DNA from: Nitrospirota bacterium
GTDB lineage: Bacteria > Nitrospirota > UBA9217
NCBI GenBank assembly: GCA_013334545.1
Contig: JAAXXJ010000148.1
Coordinates: 1-7,091, forward strand
Direction: 5' to 3'
Length of the DNA: 7,091 nucleotides
The notes under the pieces were generated by a model. That model searched no databases and was not told the origin of the DNA. It saw only the letters and a list, made by a program, of their open reading frames with translations. The first letter of the stretch is position 1. Each line of letters opens with the position of its first letter. Below are positions 1 through 5,577 of this stretch, piece after piece. The translations under genes and the position numbers were made by a program.

Positions 1-21
1 TGGTCGACCGGCCGTGTTCAT
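1..21 (-). CDS. Possible 5' end of a further minus-strand gene (partial)
   Basis: An ATG at 21-19 opens a frame reading M-N-T-A-G-R-P to the window edge. It is preceded by an AAGGGA-type Shine-Dalgarno with about 6-7 nt spacing. It starts about 20 nt after the stop of the DUF922 remnant, as expected for the next gene in the same direction. Seven codons are too few to identify a product. It could equally be a chance ATG. Confidence 0.3.
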
Positions 22-41
22 GCTCGTTCCCTTCCGGACGA

Positions 42-385
42 TCAGGGGAAAACGGCGCCCCGCTCAGCTCCGTGGAGGGTCGCAGTGTCGTACTCCTTCG
101 CATTGTCGTTCAGCTTCGCCATCCGTTCATGACACAGGGACCGGATCCGCCGGTCGAGGTCGGCGCGGCAGGCAGCAGGGCGACCGCGCGGGTAAGGTCT
201 TCGACCGCCACCGTGTCGCGATGCCCCTGCTCATGCTCCGTGATGCTCGCCAGGTACCCGTCCCATTTTTCCGCGGGCTCCTGCGGGGCGGCGCCGGTCC
301 GGACCCACTTGGGATACCGGATTGTTATCTCACTCGCGCGATGCGTGTTGTCCTGCAGGGAGGTCCGCCCATCGCGTATTACCAC
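42..385 (-). pseudogene. Frameshifted, N-truncated remnant of a DUF922-type (HExxH) putative zinc protease
   Basis: One frame (110-385) encodes I-T-I-R-Y-P-K-W, then W-D-G-Y-L-A-S-I-T-E-H-E-Q-G-H-R-D. This matches my recollection of the DUF922/COG5661 putative secreted Zn-dependent protease core, with HEQGH as the HExxH metal site. That frame then degenerates after L-L-P-A-A-P. The expected family C-terminus (D-L-D-R-R-I-R-S-L, then E-Y-D-T-A-T-L-H-G-A and G-A-V-F-P, stop at 42-44) continues in another frame, so a frameshift lies near 155-170. Upstream, a third piece (P-P-C-R-T-T-R-I-A-R-V-R) sits in yet another register and fits the segment before the Y-P-K-W strand, suggesting a second frameshift near 335-345. 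The usual N-terminal half and signal peptide are absent, because the fragment abuts the complete nitroreductase. It is most likely a dead gene; base errors in the assembly are the alternative. Confidence 0.6.
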
Positions 386-888
386 CGATCCTTGTGCACC
401 CTCGATGCGTCGAACCGGTCCGCCGGCCCTGGATGTTCGTCAGGGTAGCCGACGGGAACGAGCGCAAGCGGGATGATGTGCTCCGGAAGACCCAGGAGCT
501 TCCGCATGCCCGCCACCCGGTCCTCCAGGGGGTGCAGGGCGGTCCATACCGCGCCGAGGCCCCGTGCCGTGGCCGCGAGCAGGATATTCTGCGTGGCAGC
601 CGAGCAGTCTTGCACCCAGAAGCCCTTGAACGTCTCCCGGGACAGGTCCCCGCAGACCAGGATCGCCACCGATGCATACTTCAACATGGCCGAGTAGGGA
701 TGGAACTTCGGGACGGCGTCGAGAAGGGCCCGGTCCCGGATCACGATGAACTGCCAGGCCTGCTCGTTCCCGGCCGAGGGCGCCGCCATGGCCGCTTTCA
801 GGAGCTCGGAGACCAGCTCCTCCGGAACCGGCTGGGGCGTGTACTTCCTGATGCTCCGTCTGGTAAAGATCGCGTCAATGGTGTTCAT
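379..888 (-). CDS. Nitroreductase family FMN-dependent oxidoreductase
   Basis: This 169-aa protein is a small nitroreductase-fold flavoprotein, expected to bind FMN and use NAD(P)H to reduce nitro compounds, quinones or an unknown substrate in the cytoplasm. Family hallmarks are the N-terminal R-R-S-I-R-K-Y (residues 10-16, FMN phosphate contact), A-A-P-S-A-G-N-E-Q-A-W (about 35-45), the Q-D-C-S-A-A-T-Q-N-I-L-L-A-A helix, G-L-G-A-V-W and the terminal V-G-Y-P followed by R-F-D-A-S-R-V-H. The length is normal for the short nitroreductase branch and both termini look intact. It starts 3 nt after the epimerase stop, and its Shine-Dalgarno (AAGGGGTGA) overlaps that stop, so it is translationally coupled as the last gene of a three-gene operon. 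The substrate cannot be told from sequence. Confidence 0.93.
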   Translation of the reverse strand: MNTIDAIFTRRSIRKYTPQPVPEELVSELLKAAMAAPSAGNEQAWQFIVIRDRALLDAVPKFHPYSAMLKYASVAILVCGDLSRETFKGFWVQDCSAATQNILLAATARGLGAVWTALHPLEDRVAGMRKLLGLPEHIIPLALVPVGYPDEHPGPADRFDASRVHKDRW

Positions 889-891
889 GGT

Positions 892-1866
892 TCACCCCTT
901 TCTTTTCGCATACCACGCCGCCAGGTCGCGCATGGCTTCTCGGAGGTCGCGGTACGACGGCTCCCATCCCAGGACGGACTTCGCGCGGCCGCAGTCGAAG
1001 TGGACATCGCGGGATACGTAGGAAACGAATGCCGGGAGGTCCAGCGACTGCCCGAAGATGCCGGTGAACAGGCCGACGAACATGGCGGGGAACTTCACCA
1101 GGGCTGGCTGTACGGGGACCAGCCGGAATCGCTTGTGCTGCGCTTCTGCGATGGCCGTGAAGAAACCGAGCCAGGTGCGGCGCTCGCCATCGGTGACGTT
1201 CAGGGTCTGGTTTGCTGCACCGGGGACCGTGCCTGCAAGATAGACAGCACGGGCGAGGTCCTTCACGTGGATGAGCGGCATGAGGTTCGTCCCGGCGCCA
1301 ATGAACGGCAGGCCGAACGGCCCAAACCGTCGGATCGCGTCGATCAGGCCGCCAAGGTGCCTCGAACCGGGTCCGTACACCACGCCGGGCCGCACGATGA
1401 CGTACTCCACCCCGCCCGCAGCCTGCCGTATGACCTCCTCGGCCTTCCGCTTGTATTCCGTATACTGGTCGCGAAGATCCTGTAACGCCGGGGTGTCCTC
1501 GGTGGCGGGCATGGTCAGCGGAATGCCGGCGACGGAAATGGAGCTCACGAACACCAGCCGTTTCACCCCTGACGGCTTCAGTGCCATGACCATGCGCTCC
1601 ACCAGACCGACATTCAGTGCGGCATTGCGAGCCGTCGTGCTCCTAACCTCGCCGATATGGAAGACCGTGTCCATGCCCATCATCGCGTCGACCACCGGTC
1701 CGGGTTCACGGAGGTCTCCCAGCACGACCGTGACATCCCTGCCATTCCAATGCTCGGGCACGGCCTCCCTCCGCGACAGGAGCCTGACGGAATGGCCGTT
1801 CTCCAGGAGAAGATCGACGACATGACTGCCGATGAAACCCGTACCACCCGTGACGAGCGTCCGCAT
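892..1866 (-). CDS. NAD-dependent epimerase/dehydratase (extended SDR)
   Basis: This extended short-chain dehydrogenase of about 324 aa opens with the Rossmann motif V-T-G-G-T-G-F-I-G, has the acidic G-D-L-R, the strand V-F-V-S-S-I-S-V-A-G carrying the catalytic Ser, the Y-x-x-x-K pair in Y-T-E-Y-K with Glu four residues later, and the V-R-P-G-V-V-Y-G-P-G motif. Such enzymes act on nucleotide sugars, hopanoid or steroid precursors, or other alcohols and ketones; the substrate is not determinable here. Two start codons are in frame, at 1872 and 1866. The GGAGGGAG Shine-Dalgarno directly touches the first ATG but lies about 6 nt from the second, so 1866 is preferred. It follows the 6-phosphogluconolactonase gene after about 25 nt and precedes the nitroreductase by 3 nt, indicating an operon. 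Confidence 0.93.
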   Translation of the reverse strand: MRTLVTGGTGFIGSHVVDLLLENGHSVRLLSRREAVPEHWNGRDVTVVLGDLREPGPVVDAMMGMDTVFHIGEVRSTTARNAALNVGLVERMVMALKPSGVKRLVFVSSISVAGIPLTMPATEDTPALQDLRDQYTEYKRKAEEVIRQAAGGVEYVIVRPGVVYGPGSRHLGGLIDAIRRFGPFGLPFIGAGTNLMPLIHVKDLARAVYLAGTVPGAANQTLNVTDGERRTWLGFFTAIAEAQHKRFRLVPVQPALVKFPAMFVGLFTGIFGQSLDLPAFVSYVSRDVHFDCGRAKSVLGWEPSYRDLREAMRDLAAWYAKRKG

Positions 1867-1895
1867 GGGCATCTCCCTCCGCGAATCAATCGCAG

Positions 1896-2642
1896 TCAGT
1901 CCTCGGTGCTGAGCAGGCTCGCGGCCTTGCCATCGAGGTACCAGACGAGCTCCCCATGTGCGGGCAGGACCAGCCCGGCAGGATAGCCCTTCGGATTCCC
2001 CTCGTCCAGGATCTCGCGGACCGTTGCAGCCTTTTCCGGACCCGCAACGAGGAACAGTGCCGTTACGACATGGTTCAGGACCGGCATCGTGACGGAGATC
2101 CGTCGGTGCTGCTGCCCCTTGGGCTCTACAACGACCGCAACCCGCTCGGTCTCGGACACGGCGGGGTCCCCGGGGAAAAGCGACGCGGTGTGGCCGTCGA
2201 TGCCCATACCCAGGACCGCCAGGTCAAAGGTATACAGGCTCTTGGGCATATAGTTCGATACCTCCATCCCATAATATGTTGCAGCTGTCTCCGGATCTTC
2301 CTCGCCCCGGATGCGATGGATCTGTTTTGCCTCGAGGGGCACCTTTGACAGCAGCAGATCGTTGGCCATCCGGTAGTTGCTCTCCGGATGGTCCGGCGGA
2401 ACGCACCGTTCGTCCACCCAGAACACCTCGGTCTTCCTCCAGTCCACCCGGTCGCTGTATGCCGGCGAGGCCAGGAGCGCGTAGAGCCGGCGAGGGGTCG
2501 TTCCTCCCGAAAGCGCGACCAGGAACCGCCCGCGCCTCCCGAGGGCCTGTTCGCTCCGCTCCACGAAAAGATCGGCGGCCACAGCGGCCAGCTCCTCCTC
2601 GTCATCGCAGATCTTGATCTCGACTTCATGCTGTCGCGTCAT
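1896..2642 (-). CDS. pgl: 6-phosphogluconolactonase (DevB/SOL type)
   Basis: This 248-aa cytoplasmic enzyme hydrolyses 6-phosphogluconolactone to 6-phosphogluconate, the second step of the oxidative pentose phosphate pathway. It is full length for the SOL/DevB family. Diagnostic motifs are A-L-S-G-G-T-T-P (about 43-50, phosphate binding), F-W-V-D-E-R-C-V-P followed by E-S-N-Y-R (74-91) and L-G-M-G-I-D-G-H-T-A-S-L-F-P-G (144-158) with the expected catalytic His151. The start has a GGGGGAG ribosome site three bases upstream. It is the first gene of the operon with the epimerase and nitroreductase, read from an extended -10 promoter about 80 nt upstream. No glucose-6-phosphate dehydrogenase gene is in the window, so NADPH supply for the two neighbouring oxidoreductases is only a possible rationale. 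Confidence 0.95.
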   Translation of the reverse strand: MTRQHEVEIKICDDEEELAAVAADLFVERSEQALGRRGRFLVALSGGTTPRRLYALLASPAYSDRVDWRKTEVFWVDERCVPPDHPESNYRMANDLLLSKVPLEAKQIHRIRGEEDPETAATYYGMEVSNYMPKSLYTFDLAVLGMGIDGHTASLFPGDPAVSETERVAVVVEPKGQQHRRISVTMPVLNHVVTALFLVAGPEKAATVREILDEGNPKGYPAGLVLPAHGELVWYLDGKAASLLSTED

Positions 2643-2697
2643 AAGCTCCCCCGGCTGTTTTAGTCCCCAAGGACGCAGTCGATGATGGTCACGCAGG

Positions 2698-2713
2698 ATC
2701 CCCGGATGGGGAT
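2698..2713 (-). other. Short perfect hairpin at the 5' end of the pgl leader
   Basis: ATCCCC and GGGGAT form a 6-bp stem around a 4-nt loop. It begins at about the transcription start expected from the -10 element at 2721-2726. A 5'-terminal hairpin can protect an mRNA from decay; that role is inference. There is no U-tract after it on the minus strand, so it is not a terminator. Confidence 0.3.
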
Positions 2714-2720
2714 GGGGGAT

Positions 2721-2729
2721 AGTATAGCA
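2721..2729 (-). promoter_or_regulatory. Extended -10 promoter of the pgl operon
   Basis: On the minus strand the sequence reads TGC-TATACT, a TGn-extended -10 element with TATACT at 2726-2721. No good -35 hexamer lies 16-18 nt upstream, as is common for extended -10 promoters. Transcription would start near 2714 and give a leader of about 70 nt. The 11-mer TTTGCTATACT recurs upstream of the receiver-PilZ gene. Confidence 0.5.
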
Positions 2730-2777
2730 AATGTGACGAGAGCTGAACAGGGGCAGGAGGGGGCAACAAGGAGGCTG

Positions 2778-3782
2778 TCAATGGGAAAGGCTGTTGACGT
2801 GGGGGACAAGGCGCTGGTACTCCTCGTAGGGGATCTGGGAATGCCACTTGCCGGCAAGCACACCGATGCCGATGACGAGGTAGAACAGCACGACGAGCAG
2901 GACGGAATAGAGATAGGGCTTGAGCACGAACACGCGCTTCCCTGTCTTGACCGTCATGTCCAGGGCGCCCGGTGCAGGGCAGCGGCTCACGCAGGTCATG
3001 CAGCCGAAACATTCGCCGGACTTGATGACGTCCTTCCTTTCCACGTCGATGAGCGTGGGGCAGTGCTTCGTGCAGGCGTGGCAATGGATGCACTTCTCCT
3101 CGTTCCGCCGGACCTTGACGGGGCTTAGGCGGCTTACGATCCCGAGGAGCGCTCCATAGGGACAGAGGTAGCGGCACCAGAAGTTCTTGTACAGGAGGGA
3201 AAGGATGCCCAGAGCAACGAGGACCCAGAAGGTGAGCGAGGACATGTCGGTGAAGAACTTGAGCATCTTCACGTCCGCCACTTTATAGTAGTCGGACCCG
3301 AAGAACATGAGGATCATGGTGCTGCCCATGGCGACGACGATGACCCAGAAGAACAGGGAGAGCAGGACATACTTGATGGAACGGAGGCCGATGTCGGTGT
3401 ACTGCTCAACCCGGAAGTTCCTGCCGAAGACCTTCTCGCCGGCCATCCAGACATACTGCGACAGCGTGCCTACGGGGCAGATCCACCCGCAGAAGCCCTT
3501 TTTCAGGAACAGCGATACGCCGGTAATGGCGATGAACAGGACGAGGCCCGAGGGATGGAGGGGCTCAACGAGGCCGGTGACGGCGAAGAACTTGAAGGCC
3601 ATCAGCCCGCCGATGGGCAGGAACGCGTCAACTGACGGCGGCCGCTGGACAAAAGGATGGCCGGGGGCCTCGAAATGCAGCACGAACTGGTAGAACTGCC
3701 AGCCTACATATAGCGTGACGAGCAGGAACCAGGCCTGGACAGCGTATCGGACAAAACGGATGGTATTCCTGGGATGGGACAT
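2778..3782 (-). CDS. NapH/CcoG-like membrane-bound 4Fe-4S polyferredoxin
   Basis: This 334-aa integral membrane electron carrier has about five or six hydrophobic segments (roughly 12-33, 55-72, 78-94, 135-162, 182-198, 286-310). It has two membrane-boundary motifs of the Fer4_5 type: F-C-G-W-I-C-P-V-G with C98 and C102, and W-C-R-Y-L-C-P-Y-G with C203 and C207. Two complete ferredoxin motifs follow: C231-C234-C237-C241 and C258-C261-C264-C268, the latter followed by P. Relatives (NapH, NosR C-terminal part, CcoG/RdxA) move electrons between quinol and periplasmic or cytoplasmic redox partners. No napA, nosZ or cco gene is nearby, so the partner is unknown. The context with an SQR-like enzyme suggests quinone-linked redox chemistry. 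The start at 3782 has no Shine-Dalgarno and lies almost on the predicted transcription start, so the transcript may be leaderless. Confidence 0.9.
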   Translation of the reverse strand: MSHPRNTIRFVRYAVQAWFLLVTLYVGWQFYQFVLHFEAPGHPFVQRPPSVDAFLPIGGLMAFKFFAVTGLVEPLHPSGLVLFIAITGVSLFLKKGFCGWICPVGTLSQYVWMAGEKVFGRNFRVEQYTDIGLRSIKYVLLSLFFWVIVVAMGSTMILMFFGSDYYKVADVKMLKFFTDMSSLTFWVLVALGILSLLYKNFWCRYLCPYGALLGIVSRLSPVKVRRNEEKCIHCHACTKHCPTLIDVERKDVIKSGECFGCMTCVSRCPAPGALDMTVKTGKRVFVLKPYLYSVLLVVLFYLVIGIGVLAGKWHSQIPYEEYQRLVPHVNSLSH

Positions 3783-3788
3783 GAAATG

Positions 3789-3797
3789 ATTATAGCA
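3789..3797 (-). promoter_or_regulatory. Extended -10 promoter of the polyferredoxin gene
   Basis: The minus strand reads TGC-TATAAT, a perfect consensus extended -10, with TATAAT at 3794-3789. No recognisable -35 element is present at the normal spacing; instead an FNR-like palindrome occupies that region. The expected start of transcription (about 3782-3783) coincides with the annotated ATG, implying a leaderless or nearly leaderless mRNA. The AT-rich signal stands out from the GC-rich surroundings. Confidence 0.55.
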
Positions 3798-3817
3798 TCA
3801 TGCCCGGCCGGGGTTTT

Positions 3818-3831
3818 ATGATTATGATCAT
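3818..3831 (-). promoter_or_regulatory. FNR/CRP-family-like operator
   Basis: ATGAT-TATG-ATCAT is a perfect inverted repeat that matches 8 of 10 defined positions of the FNR consensus TTGAT-N4-ATCAA and keeps the TGAT-N4-ATCA core. Its centre (3824.5) is about 41.5-42.5 bp upstream of the start predicted from the -10 element, the position of class II FNR/CRP activators. This suggests anaerobic or redox-dependent activation of the polyferredoxin gene. A chance AT-rich palindrome is the alternative. Confidence 0.5.
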
Positions 3832-3839
3832 ATCAAGGC

Positions 3840-4091
3840 TTATGCGGACTGCCGCTGTCTGATCGCGGACTCAAGCTGCTCGGTGGTGATATCGCATCCC
3901 TCGAACACCACAGCACCGTCGATCTCGATGGCGGGGAACTTCGGCAGGGACGCCCGCTGCAGCAGGCCGAAGGACGTCTTCTTGACGACCTCGATGTCAA
4001 AGGCATATTTCTTCTTCAGCTCCGTGACCACGGCGCTGATGTGGTTTCAACGGCCGCCTTGCGGGTCGTTGAAATAGAGCTTGATCAGCAT
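3840..4091 (-). CDS. Small thioredoxin-fold selenoprotein (in-frame UGA read as Sec15)
   Basis: Reading from the ATG at 4091 gives 83 residues with one internal TGA (4049-4047, codon 15) and a TAA stop at 3842-3840. The layout is thioredoxin-like: beta strand M-L-I-K-L-Y-F, loop N-D-P-Q-G-G-R, Sec15, helix starting N-H-I-S-A-V-V-T-E-L, strand F-D-I-E-V-V, then K-F-P-A-I-E-I-D-G with cis-Pro-type P53, strand V-V-F-E-G-C66 and a final helix. Sec15 sits at the N-terminus of the first helix, the usual redox site. The start has a strong AAAGGAG ribosome site 7 nt upstream. A SECIS-like hairpin follows the TGA. The gene begins 44 nt after the SQR-like gene, so both are probably one transcript. Starting instead at GTG 4031 (63 aa) would lose strand 1 and the redox residue and has no ribosome site. 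A nonsense-mutated gene is the main alternative. I cannot assign it to a named selenoprotein family. Confidence 0.82.
4016..4049 (-). promoter_or_regulatory. Bacterial SECIS-like element with its UGA codon
   Basis: After the TGA (4049-4047) there are 7 unpaired nt, then UCAGC pairs with GCUGA (5 bp), a G/A mismatch follows, and CCGU pairs with ACGG (4 bp), closed by a GGUC tetraloop. The loop starts after 17 nt, inside the 16-37 nt range described for bacterial SECIS elements, and its first two bases are G. In E. coli fdhF the GGUC of the SelB-binding loop lies at almost the same distance from the UGA. It would recruit SelB with Sec-tRNA. An alternative ACCAC/GTGGT hairpin (4045-4028) is also possible but fits the consensus poorly. 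Confidence 0.78.
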
Positions 4092-4098
4092 ACAGGTG

Positions 4099-4105
4099 CT
4101 CCTTT
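4099..4105 (-). promoter_or_regulatory. Ribosome binding site fixing the selenoprotein start
   Basis: AAAGGAG lies 7 nt before the ATG at 4091, an ideal Shine-Dalgarno spacing. The GTG at 4031, the only conventional start downstream of the TGA in this part of the frame, has no such site. This signal shows that ribosomes are set to begin upstream of the TGA. Confidence 0.75.
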
Positions 4106-4135
4106 CCGGTGACGATCGCTATATGATGATGAGCC

Positions 4136-5326
4136 TCACGGCAAATTGCTCATCCCGTTCCTCATCTTCCAGAGGAAATACCGTTCGAACGAAAGCTTCA
4201 GCCACTTCGCCCAAACCGCCTTCTTCGTGTATGAACTCTGCCGTGGCGGCAGGACCGGATAGGCCTTCATCAGAGCGGCGGTGTTCCCCATGTCCATGAG
4301 GCAGACGACTCCGAGCTCGTCCGCAAGCGGCGGTGTCTTGCCCGTTATATCCGACGCAATGGTCGCACCAGCCGTTTTTGCCATCTTGACCGTCATGAAC
4401 CCGGTCTTCGGAACTCCGGTCGGCACCGGCGTGGCCTCCGGCGGCGCTATCGCTATAGCAACGCCTATGGCGAAGATGTTCTTGTGCTTGGTATGGCGGT
4501 AGTTCTTGTCCACGGGAATGAATCCCCGAGGATTCCCGAGCGGCGCGACAGCTGGAACTCCTTTGAACGGCGGCGCGATCATGGCAAGCTTGAAGGGTAT
4601 TTTGCTGCCATCTTTCAGACGCAGCTCGCCGGGCGTGACCTCCTGGATTGCCTGGTTAATGACCGGCTTTATGTCGCGCACTGCAAACTCATGTTCCATG
4701 AACGTCTTTGAGGCGCCGAGCCCGCCGATGCCCATATGGCCGAGATAGGGTTCTGAGGTGAGATAGATGATCGGCACCTTGTGGCGCATTTTGCGACGGC
4801 GAAGCTCCGCGTCCATCTCGAACGCAAGTTCATACGACGGTCCGAAGCAAGAGACCATCTGCGATGAGCCGAGGACGATGGGCCCGGGATTCTCAAGAAC
4901 GCTCCGCCAGGCCGCGCCGGTCTTTACCGCATGATCGAGCGTGAAGGTGCAGGCCGTGTATCCTTTGTCCGGCCCGAGGCCGGGGATCTCATCAAAAGCA
5001 AGCTGCGGCCCCGTCGATATGACGAGATGATCATAGGGAATCTCTTTGTCTTTAGCTGTGATGATCCTCGATGTATCAGCATCGATCTGTCTTGCGGCAT
5101 CATGAACGAACCCGATCCCCTTCCGCTTCAGGATATCGCTCACTTTGATCGAAATGTCCTCCGGCTTTCGCCAGCCCATGATCAGCCACGGCAAGGACGG
5201 CAGGAACACGAACCGGTCCTCCCCGCTGACAACGGTGACCTCGACCCTGTTGCCGAGCTGACGCTTCAGTTCCAGCGCCACGGTAAGCCCCCCAAATGAA
5301 CTGCCCAGAACAACGACCTTTGCCAT
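4136..5326 (-). CDS. Sulfide:quinone oxidoreductase-like FAD flavoprotein
   Basis: This 396-aa member of the SQR/flavocytochrome c sulfide dehydrogenase group is expected to oxidise sulfide to sulfane sulfur at the membrane and reduce quinone. It opens with the FAD-binding strand V-V-V-L-G-S-S-F-G-G and has the second dinucleotide-fold features G-P-I-V-L-G-S-S. Other family blocks are D-H-L-V-I-S-T-G-P, S-C-F-G-P-S-Y-E, T-S-E-P-Y-L-G-H, N-P-R-G-F-I-P-V-D and P-V-P-T-G-V-P-K-T-G. Cysteines C126, C160 and C342 fall where A. ferrooxidans SQR has C128, C160 and C356, so the redox centre looks intact. The C-terminus stops at N-L-P, shortly after the amphipathic helix around Y-F-L-W-K-M, and is shorter than typical SQRs. 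The ATG at 5326 is chosen because GGGAGG precedes it; an upstream in-frame ATG at 5401 lies before the likely transcription start. It has its own promoter and heads the operon with the selenoprotein. Confidence 0.85.
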   Translation of the reverse strand: MAKVVVLGSSFGGLTVALELKRQLGNRVEVTVVSGEDRFVFLPSLPWLIMGWRKPEDISIKVSDILKRKGIGFVHDAARQIDADTSRIITAKDKEIPYDHLVISTGPQLAFDEIPGLGPDKGYTACTFTLDHAVKTGAAWRSVLENPGPIVLGSSQMVSCFGPSYELAFEMDAELRRRKMRHKVPIIYLTSEPYLGHMGIGGLGASKTFMEHEFAVRDIKPVINQAIQEVTPGELRLKDGSKIPFKLAMIAPPFKGVPAVAPLGNPRGFIPVDKNYRHTKHKNIFAIGVAIAIAPPEATPVPTGVPKTGFMTVKMAKTAGATIASDITGKTPPLADELGVVCLMDMGNTAALMKAYPVLPPRQSSYTKKAVWAKWLKLSFERYFLWKMRNGMSNLP

Positions 5327-5361
5327 GAATCCTCCCGAACATGAATCCAAGAGCGAGCTCA

Positions 5362-5384
5362 TTCCCCGCAGTCTGCCGCGGGAA
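5362..5384 (-). other. Hairpin in the leader of the SQR-like gene
   Basis: Arms TTCCCCGC and GCGGGAA pair with a one-base bulge around a loop of about 8 nt. The structure lies between the predicted transcription start (about 5395) and the Shine-Dalgarno of the SQR-like gene. No U-tract follows it on the minus strand, so it is not an obvious terminator. It may affect mRNA stability or bind a regulator; its function is not shown. Confidence 0.3.
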
Positions 5385-5401
5385 ATTTTAATGGTAGACA
5401 T

Positions 5402-5430
5402 ATCCTATGCTCTTTTTTGGAGGAAGTCAA
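5402..5430 (-). promoter_or_regulatory. Sigma70-type promoter of the SQR-selenoprotein operon
   Basis: On the minus strand TTGACT (5430-5425) is a 5/6 match to the -35 consensus. It is separated by exactly 17 nt from TAGGAT (5407-5402), a 4/6 match to the -10. Transcription would start near 5395, giving a leader of about 70 nt to the ATG at 5326 and excluding the in-frame ATG at 5401 as start. Confidence 0.5.
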
Positions 5431-5549
5431 AACAGCACGCCTGCCCTGTACTGCTCGGCCTCGGCATTCCCCGGAGCTTGTTGCGGAGAGCGTCAATTGC
5501 GCGGTCCTTGAAATCGTGGATATTGACCGTTTATAGTGAACATTCGTCT

Positions 5550-5577
5550 GGGACTTCGACGAGCTCAGTCGAATCCC
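5550..5577. repeat. REP-like palindromic repeat with TTCGAC...GAGCTC...GTCGAA core
   Basis: The 28-bp segment has arms GGGA-TTCGAC and GTCGAA-TCCC around a GAGCTC centre, with single mismatches. It strongly resembles the intergenic palindromes with TTCGAC(A/G)AGCTCAG cores that I recall as scattered in many copies in several bacterial genomes. Here it lies in the 444-nt spacer (5327-5770) between the receiver-PilZ gene and the SQR-like gene. It may serve as a transcript end-stabilising or weak termination structure. Apart from this repeat, the promoter and the leader hairpin, I see no gene in that spacer. Confidence 0.55.

Noticed and set aside
322..1485. Long plus-strand open frame of 387 codons
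   Set aside because: It is antisense to the clearly conserved nitroreductase and epimerase genes, and its translation is Arg/Gly/Pro-rich with no domain.
2776..2781. Perfect TTGACA as the -35 element of the pgl promoter
   Set aside because: It lies about 49 nt upstream of the -10 at 2721-2726, far beyond the 16-18 nt needed, and overlaps the stop codon of the polyferredoxin gene; no -10 fits it at normal spacing.
3803..3817. CCCGGCCGGG palindrome followed by GTTTT as a rho-independent terminator
   Set aside because: The T-run is on the plus strand, where no gene ends, and the palindrome has no room for a stable loop; on the minus strand there is no U-tract.
4029..4031. GTG as the start of a 63-aa version of the thioredoxin-fold protein
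   Set aside because: No ribosome site precedes it, it would remove the first beta strand and the redox site, and a better ATG with a Shine-Dalgarno exists at 4091.
4136..4138. The TGA stop of the SQR-like gene as a second selenocysteine codon, giving a 16-residue extension ending in Cys
   Set aside because: The sequence after it forms no convincing SECIS stem, the added residues are polar and do not resemble an SQR tail, and the Shine-Dalgarno of the next gene lies inside the extension.
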